NCBI RefSeq assembly: GCF_029167105.1
Contig: NZ_JARFML010000014.1
Location: forward strand, 124,001-188,000
Length of the DNA: 64,000 bases
Origin: Bradyrhizobium yuanmingense
GTDB taxonomy: Bacteria > Pseudomonadota > Alphaproteobacteria > Rhizobiales > Xanthobacteraceae
Reading direction: 5' to 3'
Positions 53,781 to 62,766 of this stretch are shown here, piece after piece (the first letter of the stretch is position 1; the number at the start of each line of letters is the position of its first letter). The notes below the pieces were generated by a model that had not been told where the DNA came from, made no database searches, and saw only the letters and a program-made list of their open reading frames with translations. Position numbers and translations under genes: made by a program.

Positions 53781-56138
53781 TCACCATTTGAACGCGGCCG
53801 ATATTTCATAGGTGCGCGGCGCGCCCAACAGGATCTGGTCCGGATAGAACGGATCGCCCCAGACCGCGTAGCGCTTGTCGGTGATGTTGCGGACCCGGAA
53901 GGTCAGGCGCGCCCGGTCGACTGCATTGAACACGGTCTTGGGGATGTCGACGAAGGCGTAGACGTCGGCCACGGTGTAAGCCTTCATCGTCACGACGTTG
54001 GCGTCGGTGTTGTAGCGGTCGCCGACGTGACGGCCGGTGATGCCGAGCTCCACCGGCCAGGGTGTGAAGAACCGGTACGATGCGCCGGCGTTGGCGACGA
54101 TACGCGGCACGTTTGGCGGCGTGTTGCCGGAGAACGAGCCGCCGGCAAAATTGTAGTCGGCATAGCGCGCATCGACATAGGCGATATTACCCCACAGCCG
54201 CAGCGGCTCGATCGGGCGTATCGAGGCGGCAAGCTCGATGCCCTTCGACTCCTGCCGCCCAGCGATGTTCAGCTGCATGCCGCCGGCCGCCGCATAGACG
54301 TTCTTGCGCAGGATGTCGTAGGCCGAGAACGACCATTCCGCCCGGTTGTCCCAGAACAGGTGCTTGACACCGGTCTCGTAGGTGCGCGCGGTGGTCAGGT
54401 CGAGCGGCTGGGCGGGCGAGAGCAGGAAGATGTTGTTGGCTGCGACGTCGGCGCCGGTGGCGTACTGGCTGAAGAAGGTCAGGCCGGGAACGGCCTCCCA
54501 GGTATAGCCAATGCGCCCCGTCACCGGCGCCCAGTCTTTCGTGAACGGGAAGCCCGCCTTCACGATCCCGTTCTTGTCGGTCGAATTGCGGTCGAGCCCG
54601 ATATGCTCGACGCGGAGGCCGCCGATCAGCGCGAAGCTGCGCGTCAGCTTGAGCCTGTCCTCGAATGACAGCGCCTCGTTGTCGATGCGCGCGGTCTGCT
54701 GCTGTGTCGTGAGCAGGCCGTAGAAGCCGCGGTTGGGGTCGACCAGCGAAACGGAATCACCGGGAAAGTTTGCCGCGCCGGGCCTGACGAAATCGAGATA
54801 GCTCGACGACAGCGTCGTGACCAGCCGGTTGTCGAAGCCCGCGATATTTGTGTCCCAGATCAGGTCGGTGATGTTGCCGACCAGCCGCTGGCTGTGGGCG
54901 ACATAGAAGCGCTCGCGATCGACCAGGTTCGTGGTCGAGTTGAACGCCTCGATCTCGTTGTTGAACCAGGTCCGTTCGGCGCCATAGCCATAGGCTTGAC
55001 TTTTCAACGTGAGGTCAGGCGCGAGCTTCAGCTCGAAGCCGCCACGCAGCCACACTTCCTGCGCCACGTTGCGGTTATCGAGAACGTTGTAATTGGTGTT
55101 GAAGGTGCGGTCGTCGATGGTGACGGCACCGAGATTCGTTCCGTTGTAGTTCGAGACGTAATTGCCGGAGACGATCCCCGTCGTCGCGTGCGATCCGCTG
55201 AAGGCGACCGGCACCAGCGGCGCGCCCCAATAGGCCTTCGAGCGGTCTTCGCGGTACTCGAGCGCGCCCCAGATCTTGAGACTGTCCGAGATGCGGTAAT
55301 TAAGCTGGCCGGACGTGCCGAACGTCTTGACATTGGTGTCGTCGGCAAAGCCGTTGAGCGTGGAGCGGCTGATGTCGAAGCGATAGTCCAGCCCCTGCAC
55401 ATTGGTGCTGCCGCCGGAGCCGTAATGGGCACGGAACGAGTTCAGCGAGTCCCAGGAGAAATCGGCCTCGTTGCTGATCGGTCCGGTGTGCGGCTGCTTG
55501 GTGACGAAGTTGATGGCGCCGCCTGCGGCGCCCTCGCCCGAAATCAGCGAGGCCGGGCCTTTGAGGAATTCCACCGCCTCCAGATTGGCGGTATCCACGA
55601 TCCGCGAGGTCATGTTCTGCGGACCGATCTTGATGCCGTTGTAGAGCGTGTTGATCTGGCTGTTGGTGAAGCCGCGCATGGAGAAGGCGGAAGGTTCGGC
55701 CGGGTTGTCGCCGGAGCTGACGCCGACGGCGCCCTGCGCCACCTCGGATACGGTGCGATAGCCCTGCTCGCGCATGGTTTCGGCGGAGATCACCTCGACC
55801 GTCGCAGGCGTCTGCCGCACGGTCAGGCCGAGCCGCGAGGCGCTTTCGGCAACGGCATTGGTGTTGAGCGGCGTCTGCACCGTCGAATCCGGCACGACGG
55901 GTTTTGGCGCGGCGGATACAGCCGCCGGCCTGCGCGCCGCCGCGCGGCGCGCGCTCTGCGCCGCTCCTGCTACCGGTTTGGCCGGCTTGCGCGCCTGGGG
56001 GGGCGACACCTCGATGGGCGGCAGCGACTCTCGGGCCTGCTGCGCCAGAGCGGCAGGCGGACCGAGAGCGGCAAAGGACGTGAACGCGGCGGAAACCAGC
56101 AGGACGCGGCGCGGTCGTGCGATACGGATGGAAGACAC
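53781..56138 (-). CDS. TonB-dependent outer-membrane receptor, siderophore-type
   Basis: 785 residues from GTG at 56138 (GAGG nine bases upstream). Signal peptide to about residue 32 (FAALGPPAALAQ), a 70-residue proline/alanine/lysine-rich spacer, plug domain from about 105 (TPATVEVISAETMREQGYRT, SAFSMRGFTNSQINTLYNGI, FLKGPASLISGEGAAGGAIN), 22-strand barrel and a terminal aromatic residue (AFKW). By motif it belongs to the FhuA/FecA siderophore branch, but a cobalamin riboswitch controls it, so the cargo is probably a corrinoid or cobalt chelate rather than ferric siderophore. Confidence 0.88.
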   Translation of the reverse strand: MSSIRIARPRRVLLVSAAFTSFAALGPPAALAQQARESLPPIEVSPPQARKPAKPVAGAAQSARRAAARRPAAVSAAPKPVVPDSTVQTPLNTNAVAESASRLGLTVRQTPATVEVISAETMREQGYRTVSEVAQGAVGVSSGDNPAEPSAFSMRGFTNSQINTLYNGIKIGPQNMTSRIVDTANLEAVEFLKGPASLISGEGAAGGAINFVTKQPHTGPISNEADFSWDSLNSFRAHYGSGGSTNVQGLDYRFDISRSTLNGFADDTNVKTFGTSGQLNYRISDSLKIWGALEYREDRSKAYWGAPLVPVAFSGSHATTGIVSGNYVSNYNGTNLGAVTIDDRTFNTNYNVLDNRNVAQEVWLRGGFELKLAPDLTLKSQAYGYGAERTWFNNEIEAFNSTTNLVDRERFYVAHSQRLVGNITDLIWDTNIAGFDNRLVTTLSSSYLDFVRPGAANFPGDSVSLVDPNRGFYGLLTTQQQTARIDNEALSFEDRLKLTRSFALIGGLRVEHIGLDRNSTDKNGIVKAGFPFTKDWAPVTGRIGYTWEAVPGLTFFSQYATGADVAANNIFLLSPAQPLDLTTARTYETGVKHLFWDNRAEWSFSAYDILRKNVYAAAGGMQLNIAGRQESKGIELAASIRPIEPLRLWGNIAYVDARYADYNFAGGSFSGNTPPNVPRIVANAGASYRFFTPWPVELGITGRHVGDRYNTDANVVTMKAYTVADVYAFVDIPKTVFNAVDRARLTFRVRNITDKRYAVWGDPFYPDQILLGAPRTYEISAAFKW

Positions 56139-56265
56139 AGGTCAAAACCTCGGTATGACGTCAGTGGCACGTCACAGCGAACGAGGTCTCACCTTTGGCC
56201 TTGCAGCCGTCCGATGAAGCCGAATGTCTGTACTCCCCGACCGACATCTTCGCGTGTGACCACGG

Positions 56266-56442
56266 CTGACGGCAGGTCTCCTGGCTCGCGGGTCGTGACC
56301 GCTTCGTCGCCTTCCCGGGACCGAGGACCCAGTGGCTCGTGACGAAGGATTCACCGCTTACAGTTGCGGGGGCAGCCGCGGCATTGGGGACAATTTTCCC
56401 CGCACCGCATTCCCTTTTCATTCCCTCTCGGGAAAACCGTCG
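56266..56442 (-). ncRNA. Cobalamin riboswitch controlling TonB receptor and PepSY genes
   Basis: On the minus strand: P1 arm GACGG near 56437-56441, the core CCCCCGCAACTGTAAGCGG, GCCACTGG, CCGGGAAGGC, and the B12 box AGCCAGGAGACCTGCC at 56271-56286, closing with CCGTC. All parts are in the order of the adenosylcobalamin family. About 130 bases separate it from the GTG start, room for an expression platform; no T-run terminator is visible, so translational control or Rho is more likely. Cobalamin should lower expression. Confidence 0.95.
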
Positions 56443-56528
56443 CGAGCATCTAGGATTACCACCAAGACAGAGTCAATGTGCCAATTGCGGCGTTGCGGCC
56501 ACAGCAACCAACTTCCCTGGAGATGAGC
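56443..56528. promoter_or_regulatory. Divergent promoter gap, riboswitch and CobC-like gene
   Basis: Must hold the promoter that starts riboswitch transcription and that of the CobC-like gene. TAGGATTACCACCAAGACAGAGTCAATG is the AT-rich part. I cannot place -35/-10 boxes with confidence. GGAG at 56519-56522 serves the plus-strand start. Confidence 0.35.
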
Positions 56529-57101
56529 ATGGAAGGCGAGACCTTCCTCTGGTTGATCAGGCATGCGGCCGTCGCGGGCGTGCCCGGGACGATCCATGCA
56601 CCCGATGCGCGGGCCGACCTCGGCGATCACGCGGCATTGGCGGCTCTCAGGCAGCGCTTGCCCGCGGATGTCGCCGGCTATGCCAGCCCGGCCCGTCGCA
56701 CGGTCGAGACGGCGCGCGCCCTGGGACTCGAACCGGAGCTGGTCAGCGAATTCGGCGAGCAGGATTTCGGCGACTGGACCGGCCATCGGCATGACGAGCT
56801 CGCCGCGACCGGCAGCGAGGCCTATGCGCAGGTCTGGCGCGATCCCGCGCACGGACGGCCGCCGAACGGCGAAAGCTTTGCGGATCAGGTCGCCCGCGTC
56901 CGCCTCGGCCTGGCGCAGATTGGCGCAGGCTCCGCGGCGCTGGTCGTCCATTCCGGCACCATTCGGGCCGCGCTCTGCGTCGCGCTCGATCTGACACCGG
57001 AAGCTGCGCTGCGCTTCGTGATCGATCCGCTGTCGCTGACCCGGATCGACCGGCTCGCGGGCGGCTGGCGCGTCGTCTCGGTCAACCAGCGCGTGGCTTG
57101 A
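56529..57101 (+). CDS. cobC: Histidine phosphatase family protein, alpha-ribazole phosphatase-like
   Basis: 190 residues from ATG at 56529, preferred over the ATG at 56523 because GGAG then has a normal 6-base spacing. Phosphohistidine motif LIRHAAV (RHA in place of RHG), second catalytic His in LVVHSGTIRA, and EQDFGDWTGHRHDEL in between as in CobC/PhoE. Position among cobalamin genes suggests dephosphorylation of alpha-ribazole phosphate in nucleotide-loop assembly; other histidine phosphatases look alike. Convergent with cobT, 6-base gap. Confidence 0.75.
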   Translation: MEGETFLWLIRHAAVAGVPGTIHAPDARADLGDHAALAALRQRLPADVAGYASPARRTVETARALGLEPELVSEFGEQDFGDWTGHRHDELAATGSEAYAQVWRDPAHGRPPNGESFADQVARVRLGLAQIGAGSAALVVHSGTIRAALCVALDLTPEAALRFVIDPLSLTRIDRLAGGWRVVSVNQRVA

Positions 57102-57107
57102 GCCGCA

Positions 57108-58160
57108 TCAAGACGGCCGATCCGGCACGTTGGCCTGCGCGAACGTCGCCATGCCATTGTGAAGTGCGCAGGCCGAGCGGACCAGCGGCAGCGCGATCGC
57201 GGCCCCCGACCCCTCGCCGAGCCTGAGATCGAGGCTGATCAGCGGCTGCACGTTCAGCGCGCGCAACACCAGCCGATGTCCCTGCTCCGCCGATTGGTGC
57301 GAGGGCAACAGGAACGGCTGGCAGGACGGATTGAGGCGCGCCGCCGCCAGCGCCGCCACCGAGACGATGAAGCCGTCGATCAACACGGGGATACGGCGTT
57401 GCGCGGCCGCGATGATCGCGCCCGAGATCGCCGCGATTTCGAGGCCGCCGACCGCGCACAGGATCTTCTCGACCGAGGCCCCAGTGACGCCGTGGCGCGC
57501 GATCGCCGCATCGATCACCCGCGCCTTGTGCGCGCGGCCGACCGCATCGACGCCGGTGCCGCTGCCCGCGATCTCCCCGGCGCTCACACCGAGCAGGCTC
57601 GCAGCAATCGCCGCCGACGTCGTGGTGTTGCCGATGCCCATCTCGCCGAAGATCAAGAGATCGGGTCGATCGAGCGCCGCACGCGTGACCGCGCGCTGGC
57701 CGGCCTCGAAGGCGAAGGCCAATTCCTTGGGCGTGAGCGCGGCCTCGACACTGAAATCGCGGGTGCCGCTGCGCGGCTTGTCGGTGACGATTCCCGCCAT
57801 CTGGGCCTCGGCCAGCGTGCCGGCGTCGACCACCTCGAGGCTCGAACCCAGCTCGCGCGCCAGCACCGATATCGCGGCGCCTCCGGAGGCAAAATTCGCC
57901 ATCATCGCGATGGTGACGGCTTGCGGATAGGCCGACACGCCCTGCGCGACGATGCCGTGGTCACCCGCGAAGATGATGATCGGCACCCACGCAGCGCGCG
58001 GCTGCCCGGTCGCCTGCAAGCCCGCGAGCTCGATCGCGAGCTGCTCGAGCCGGCCGAGCGCGCCGGTCGGCTTCGTCAGCTGCGCCTGCCGCGCAATGGC
58101 AGCCTCGCGATCACCCACGGAGACCTCGGGGCAGTTCTGATAAATCCATTCGGGAAGCAT
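57108..58160 (-). CDS. cobT: Nicotinate-nucleotide-dimethylbenzimidazole phosphoribosyltransferase
   Basis: 350 residues from ATG at 58160. IIIFAGDHGIVAQGVSAYP, FGEMGIGNTTTSAA near 171-184 and the catalytic Glu at 316 in LRLGEGSGAA are diagnostic for CobT. Makes alpha-ribazole phosphate from dimethylbenzimidazole and NaMN for the lower ligand. Called cobU in Pseudomonas denitrificans nomenclature. Follows cobF by 10 bases in the cbiM-cobF-cobT operon under the second riboswitch. Confidence 0.95.
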   Translation of the reverse strand: MLPEWIYQNCPEVSVGDREAAIARQAQLTKPTGALGRLEQLAIELAGLQATGQPRAAWVPIIIFAGDHGIVAQGVSAYPQAVTIAMMANFASGGAAISVLARELGSSLEVVDAGTLAEAQMAGIVTDKPRSGTRDFSVEAALTPKELAFAFEAGQRAVTRAALDRPDLLIFGEMGIGNTTTSAAIAASLLGVSAGEIAGSGTGVDAVGRAHKARVIDAAIARHGVTGASVEKILCAVGGLEIAAISGAIIAAAQRRIPVLIDGFIVSVAALAAARLNPSCQPFLLPSHQSAEQGHRLVLRALNVQPLISLDLRLGEGSGAAIALPLVRSACALHNGMATFAQANVPDRPS

Positions 58161-58170
58161 GCCGCCTCGC

Positions 58171-58920
58171 TCAACGCCTGCGCTTGATAATGTAGCTGTC
58201 CATGATCCAGCCGTGCCGCTCGCGCGCCTCTTGCCGCAACGCGACGATGCGCGGGCCGACCTCGGCCAGCGCGCCGGACATGATGATCTGATCGGGCATG
58301 CCGAGATAGGCACCCCACCAGATGTGAAGCCCGGCCGGATCGAGCGACTGGAACGCCGTGCCGCCGTCGAGCATCACCACGATTGTATCAACATTCGCCG
58401 GCCAGCCGCCATCGCGCAAGCGCCGCCCGGTCGTGACCAGGAACGGCTCGCCGATGTCGTTGAGCGGCAGCGCGTGCGCCGCGCACAGCGCCTGGATCGA
58501 GGTGATGCCTGGCACGACTTCGATCTTCGGCAAGGGATGGAGCCGCCGCGCAATGCGTAGCGAAGAATCATAGAGCGAAGGATCGCCCCAGATCAGCAGC
58601 GCGACCTTGCCTTCATCTTCGAGATGCCCAGCGATCGTCTGCGACCAGGTGGCGGCCACCGCATCGTGCCAATCGTCGACGCCCTTGCGGTAGTCAGCTT
58701 CACCGGCGTCGCGGACTGGAAGATCGAATTCGACGACGACGGTCTTGCCGTTGGTCAGGACATCCGCGCAAATCGTTCGCCTGAGATCAGCAAGATCGGA
58801 TTTCGTCGTTCCCTTGCGCGGGATCAGGATGAGATCGGCCGCATTGATGGCGTCAACGGCGGCGCGCGTGAGCTGCGCGGGATCGCCGCAACCGATGCCT
58901 ATCAGAGAGAGCGTGAGCAT
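58171..58920 (-). CDS. cobF: Precorrin-6A synthase (deacetylating)
   Basis: 249 residues. Tetrapyrrole methylase fold: LSLIGIGCGDPAQLTRAAVD at the start, WGDPSLYDSS near 110, VPGITSIQALCAAHALPLND. The long insert RKGTTKSDLADLRRTICADV and the IGIGCGDP form distinguish CobF from other methylases. Adds the C1 methyl with loss of acetate, a step of the oxygen-dependent route; so the organism makes B12 aerobically. Upstream of cobT, downstream of cbiM. Confidence 0.93.
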   Translation of the reverse strand: MLTLSLIGIGCGDPAQLTRAAVDAINAADLILIPRKGTTKSDLADLRRTICADVLTNGKTVVVEFDLPVRDAGEADYRKGVDDWHDAVAATWSQTIAGHLEDEGKVALLIWGDPSLYDSSLRIARRLHPLPKIEVVPGITSIQALCAAHALPLNDIGEPFLVTTGRRLRDGGWPANVDTIVVMLDGGTAFQSLDPAGLHIWWGAYLGMPDQIIMSGALAEVGPRIVALRQEARERHGWIMDSYIIKRRR

Positions 58921-58966
58921 CGCGCGCGCGACGGGCGGCCAGAGCGGCCGCCCGTTCGCTGGTCTC

Positions 58967-59644
58967 TCAGGCCACGTTGTGAAGGCGCGGGGTGACGAGG
59001 CCGGGCGCGGTGACGCCGCGCAGCGACTTCGCCAGCGCCAGCACGGCGAGATCGGCCAGCGGTTCGATCACGATGACCAGCGCATAGGCGGCGGCGAACG
59101 TTGCGATGCTGGCGAGGTTGCTGATCGCAAAGCCGGAGCCATAGAGCGCCCAGAACGCCACCCAGGCGATCACGCCGGCCTGATAGGTGGTCGAAAGCGC
59201 CAGCGCCTGACCGTACTTCAAATCGACATAGGCGGTGTTGCGGGCAATGATCCGCGAGGCGATCGCCTGGATAGCGAACAGCGGCACCAGCAGCGTGGTG
59301 ACGTTCATGCCGTATTGCGGCAGGTCGACCGGCTCCAGCAGCATGCCCTGAAGCAGCAGCCCGAACGCAAGGCCGAAGGCCGCAGGCGCAGCGCCGAACA
59401 GCAGGAACAGGGTCGAGCCGAGGATGAAGTGCACTTCGGAGACGCCGACAGGGAAGTGCGGCAGGATCTCGAAGAAAACGAAGACGAGAGCGGTGGTGGC
59501 CAGCGTCCGCGCCGCGAACGAGCCGATGCCCTGCTCGCGCACGGTCTCGACCGCGAGCTTCAGGGCAACGCCGCCTGCGGCGATGCCGGTTGCATAACTC
59601 AATACGAGCTTGGCGCCCGTCACGATCCCGGGTTCGATATGCAT
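58967..59644 (-). CDS. cbiM: CbiM-like cobalt ECF transporter permease
   Basis: 225 residues. Begins MHIEPGIVTGAK; in CbiM proteins Met1 and His2 help bind Co(II). Six or seven hydrophobic helices, with EVHFILGSTLFLLFGAAPAA in the middle as in this branch. Supplies cobalt specificity for an energy-coupling factor transporter, but no CbiN, CbiQ or CbiO gene lies in the window. AGGAAGG precedes the ATG and sits next to a hairpin linked to the riboswitch. Confidence 0.8.
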   Translation of the reverse strand: MHIEPGIVTGAKLVLSYATGIAAGGVALKLAVETVREQGIGSFAARTLATTALVFVFFEILPHFPVGVSEVHFILGSTLFLLFGAAPAAFGLAFGLLLQGMLLEPVDLPQYGMNVTTLLVPLFAIQAIASRIIARNTAYVDLKYGQALALSTTYQAGVIAWVAFWALYGSGFAISNLASIATFAAAYALVIVIEPLADLAVLALAKSLRGVTAPGLVTPRLHNVA

Positions 59645-59660
59645 GGCTCAATTCCTTCCT

Positions 59661-59678
59661 GCCGTCACACCCGACGGC
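59661..59678 (-). promoter_or_regulatory. Hairpin next to the cbiM ribosome site (expression platform)
   Basis: GCCGTC (59661-59666) and GACGGC (59673-59678) form a 6-bp stem ending one base before AGGAAGG on the transcript, between the riboswitch and the cbiM start. Its place suggests the riboswitch acts by opening or closing the ribosome site. Confidence 0.5.
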
Positions 59679-59695
59679 GTTGGCCTCAATACGTG

Positions 59696-59860
59696 CACGG
59701 CCGGTCTCCTGGCTCGCGGTTCACTGGGTTCTCCGGCCTTCCCGGACCTTGCGGTCCAGTGGCGGTTCGGAGCCCCTCACCGCTTACAGTCGCGGGGGCG
59801 GCTGGGGTTTTGGGCGCCGCAACTGGGTCCGCCCTTCCCCATTCCCGATTATGCTCCGGC
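59696..59860 (-). ncRNA. Cobalamin riboswitch controlling cbiM-cobF-cobT
   Basis: On the minus strand: CGGGAATGGGGAAGGGCGG start, CCCCCGCGACTGTAAGCGG core, GCCACTGG, CCGGGAAGGCCGG, and the B12 box AGCCAGGAGACCGGCC (59699-59714). One base in the core differs from the first riboswitch (GCGACTG for GCAACTG) and the box ends CCGGCC rather than CCTGCC, both natural variants. Located between cobA and cbiM; about 50 bases to the cbiM start. Confidence 0.95.
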
Positions 59861-59945
59861 GCTTTGCGCCGCGTCGAGCACCATGCCGCTCTTGTGTGCC
59901 CCTTTCGCATCGCGGGCGTCAAGGGGCGAACCGCTGCAGGAGCGC

Positions 59946-60677
59946 TCATGCCGGATATTCTCCCGCCAGCGCGCCGAACAGGATGACGGCGGCAGTGGAA
60001 GCGGCGCCGCCGCGCCCAAGCTGCTCGGCGAGCTCGGCAATCGTGGTGCGGACCAGCCTTTCGTCGGGACGCCCGAGGGATTCGGCGAACAGCGCCGGAG
60101 TGTTAGGAGCGAGCCCGTGCGCGATCAATTTTGCGGCAAGCGCCGGAAAGGTGCGCCGGCCCATATAGACCACGGTCGTCGCCTCGGGATCGGCCAGCGC
60201 CGCCCAATTTAGATTGGGCGGCAGCTCGCCGGTGACGTCAGCGCCGGTGATGAACTGCACCCGGCGGGAGGTATGCCGGCGGGTCAGGGGAATGCCGGCC
60301 TGGGCGGCGGCGACACAGGCGGAGGTGACGCCGGGAATGATCTCGTAGCCGATGCCGGCTTCGCGCAGCGTCTCGATCTCCTCCTCGAGCCGGCCGAAAA
60401 TGCCGGCATCGCCGGACTTGAGCCGCACCACGCGCGCGCCGGTTGCGGCATAGTCGACCAGGAGACGGTTGACGTGGTGCTGCTTGGTCGAAGGGCGCCC
60501 GGCCCGCTTTCCCACCGCGACGAGATTGGCGCCGGGCCGGGCGAGATCGAGGATCGCGCCGGAGGCCAAATCGTCGTAGAGCACGACGTCGGCCTCGCGC
60601 AGCCGCGTGGCGCCCCTCACCGTGAGGAGTTCGGGATCGCCCGGACCGGCGGAAACGAAAGAGACGAAGCCGCTCAC
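59946..60677 (-). CDS. cobA: Uroporphyrinogen-III C-methyltransferase (SUMT)
   Basis: 243 residues. VSAGPGDPELLTVRGATRL at the start, VVLYDDLAS, VGKRAGRPSTKQHHVNRLLV and VRLKSGDAGIFGRLEEE are the SUMT signatures, with VVYMGRRTFPALAAKLIAHG later. Methylates uroporphyrinogen III at C2 and C7, the first committed step to corrins. Stands alone, without a CysG dehydrogenase domain. ATGA overlap with cobB; last gene of the cobL-cobA run. Confidence 0.95.
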   Translation of the reverse strand: MSGFVSFVSAGPGDPELLTVRGATRLREADVVLYDDLASGAILDLARPGANLVAVGKRAGRPSTKQHHVNRLLVDYAATGARVVRLKSGDAGIFGRLEEEIETLREAGIGYEIIPGVTSACVAAAQAGIPLTRRHTSRRVQFITGADVTGELPPNLNWAALADPEATTVVYMGRRTFPALAAKLIAHGLAPNTPALFAESLGRPDERLVRTTIAELAEQLGRGGAASTAAVILFGALAGEYPA

Positions 60678-61984
60678 CGATCCTCCGCGATCAGATGGAA
60701 GAACGTGCCGGTGGCATGGCCACGGCGCGAGCCGGTCTCGGCAATGACCGCGCCGGTGGCGTCGTGCACGACCGCGAGTGGCGTATCAGGTTGCGCAAGG
60801 ATGGTCGAATAGTGGAACTCGTGGCCACGCAGGCGCGCGCCAGGCCGATGCCCCGGCATCGGCGCAGCCAGTGCGGCAAGACGATAGCCGAGATGCATGC
60901 GGCGCTTGGCAAAGCTGGTCTCGAGACCAAGCAGCCCCGCCATCTCATGGCTGATACCGTCGGCGTCGGTCAGGCCTGCACCCAGCACCATATAGCCTCC
61001 GCATTCGCCATGCACGGGCCGCGTCTCGGCGAAAGCGCGCAAGGAGCTGCGAAAGCGCGTGTTGGCCGCGAGCTTTCCCGCATGCAGCTCAGGATAGCCG
61101 CCCGGCAGCCAGCACACGTCGGCGCTCGCATCGGGCGTTTCATCGGCCAGCGGCGAGAACGGCACGATCTCGGCGCCCGTTGCGCGCCAGGCTTCCAGCA
61201 TATGCGGATAGATGAAGGAGAACGCCGCATCGCGCGCCAGCGCGATGCGCTGGCCGGGCGGTGTCACGTTCAAGCCGTTCGCCGCAGCTTGCGGCGACCA
61301 TTTGCCTGCCGCGTGGAGCACTGCATCGAGATCGACGTGCTCGGCGACAAAGCGCGCGGCCTCGTCGATCAGCTTGCCGATCTCCGCCTGCTCCTCGGCC
61401 TGCACGAGACCGAGATGCCGCTTCGGCAGGCTGATCTCGGCGTGGCGCGGCAGCGCGCCGAACACTTTGATGCCGGCCTCGTTCAGCGCGCGCCGCACCA
61501 GATCCTCGTGGCGCGGGCTGGCGACGCGATTGAGCACGACGCCGGCGAGGCGCACGCCGGCGCGGTAATCGCGCAGGCCGGCGGCGATCGCTGCCGCAGT
61601 CTGCGCCTGGCCGGAGGGATCGATCACCAGAACCACGGGCCAGCCCAGCATCTCCGCGATGTCGGCGGTGGCGCCGGTGCCGGAGACACCGCGCGTAGCG
61701 ACACCGTCGAACAGGCCCATCGATCCCTCGGCGAGCACGACATCTGCATCGGCAGCACGGCTGACGAGATGCGCGATGGTGCTGCGATCCATCGCCCAGC
61801 TGTCGACGTTGACCGAGGCGCGCCCAGTGGCCGCGGCGTGGAAGGCGGGATCGATATAGTCGGGGCCGCTCTTGAAGCACTGCACGTTCAAGCCGCGATT
61901 GCGCCAGGCGCGGGCCAGCGCCAGCGTCAGCGTGGTCTTGCCGACACCGGAGGCCGGCGCGGAGATGACGAAGCTTGCCGCCAT
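60674..61984 (-). CDS. cobB: Cobyrinate a,c-diamide synthase / hydrogenobyrinate diamide synthase
   Basis: 436 residues from ATG at 61984, which overlaps the cobM stop (TGATG). ATP-binding ASGVGKTT at 11-18, FKSGPDYIDPAFHAAATGR, EGSMGLFDG, and the glutaminase-type nucleophile C328 in VHGECGGYMVLG with the later catalytic His in RGHEFHYS. Amidates the a and c side chains using glutamine and ATP. In the aerobic route it acts on hydrogenobyrinate. Confidence 0.95.
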   Translation of the reverse strand: MAASFVISAPASGVGKTTLTLALARAWRNRGLNVQCFKSGPDYIDPAFHAAATGRASVNVDSWAMDRSTIAHLVSRAADADVVLAEGSMGLFDGVATRGVSGTGATADIAEMLGWPVVLVIDPSGQAQTAAAIAAGLRDYRAGVRLAGVVLNRVASPRHEDLVRRALNEAGIKVFGALPRHAEISLPKRHLGLVQAEEQAEIGKLIDEAARFVAEHVDLDAVLHAAGKWSPQAAANGLNVTPPGQRIALARDAAFSFIYPHMLEAWRATGAEIVPFSPLADETPDASADVCWLPGGYPELHAGKLAANTRFRSSLRAFAETRPVHGECGGYMVLGAGLTDADGISHEMAGLLGLETSFAKRRMHLGYRLAALAAPMPGHRPGARLRGHEFHYSTILAQPDTPLAVVHDATGAVIAETGSRRGHATGTFFHLIAEDR

Positions 61985-62766
61985 CACGACGCCTCCGGAA
62001 AGCGCGGCTCGGCACCGACGGGCCGGTAGCGGCGGTCGTAATCGGCGGCGTAGAGGCGGCTCTCGTCAAAATCGGCAGCGCCAAGCGTCTTGCCGACCAG
62101 GATCAGCGCCGTGCGCTCCATCTCGCCACCCACGGCCGCATCGAGCGTTGCGAGCGTCGCACGCACGATGCGCTGCTCCGGCCAGCTCGCGCGCCAGACG
62201 ATCGCGACCGGGCAATCCGCGCCGTAATGCGGCGTGAGCTCGGCGACGACCTGGTCGAGCAGATGGATTGAGAGGTGGATCGCGAGCACCGCGCCGGTCG
62301 CCGCGAACGCGGCGAGCTTCTCGCCCTCGGGCATCGCACTGGCGCGGCCCGGCGTGCGCGTCAGCACGACCGTCTGAGCAAGACCGGGCAGCGTCAGCTC
62401 GGCTTCCAGCGCGGCTGCGGCAGCCGAGAACGAGGGAACGCCGGGTGTCACCGTGTAGGGAATCCCCAGCGCACGCAAACGGCGCAGCTGCTCGCCCATC
62501 GCCGACCAGATCGAGAGGTCGCCGGAATGCAGCCGCGCGACATCCAGGCCTGCCGCATGCGCAGCTGTGATCTCGGCGATGATCTCATCGAGCGACATTG
62601 GCGCGGTGTTGACGATGCGCGCACCGGGCGGGCTATGCGCCAGCACGCCCTCCGGCACCAGCGAGCCGGCATAGAGGCAGACCGGACAGGCCGCGATCAG
62701 ATCGCGGCCCCGCAACGTCAGCAGATCGGGTGCGCCCGGGCCGGCGCCGATGAAATGCACCGTCAT
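61984..62766 (-). CDS. cobM: Precorrin-4 C11-methyltransferase
   Basis: 260 residues from ATG at 62766 (ATGA overlap with cobE); the long frame upstream lies within cobE/cobL and is rejected. MTVHFIGAGPGAPDLLTLRG, CLYAGSLVPEGVLAH, VARLHSGDLSIWSAMGEQLR and PYTVTPGVPSFSAAAAAL are CobM/CbiF signatures. Methylates C11 of precorrin-4 using SAM. Confidence 0.95.
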   Translation of the reverse strand: MTVHFIGAGPGAPDLLTLRGRDLIAACPVCLYAGSLVPEGVLAHSPPGARIVNTAPMSLDEIIAEITAAHAAGLDVARLHSGDLSIWSAMGEQLRRLRALGIPYTVTPGVPSFSAAAAALEAELTLPGLAQTVVLTRTPGRASAMPEGEKLAAFAATGAVLAIHLSIHLLDQVVAELTPHYGADCPVAIVWRASWPEQRIVRATLATLDAAVGGEMERTALILVGKTLGAADFDESRLYAADYDRRYRPVGAEPRFPEAS

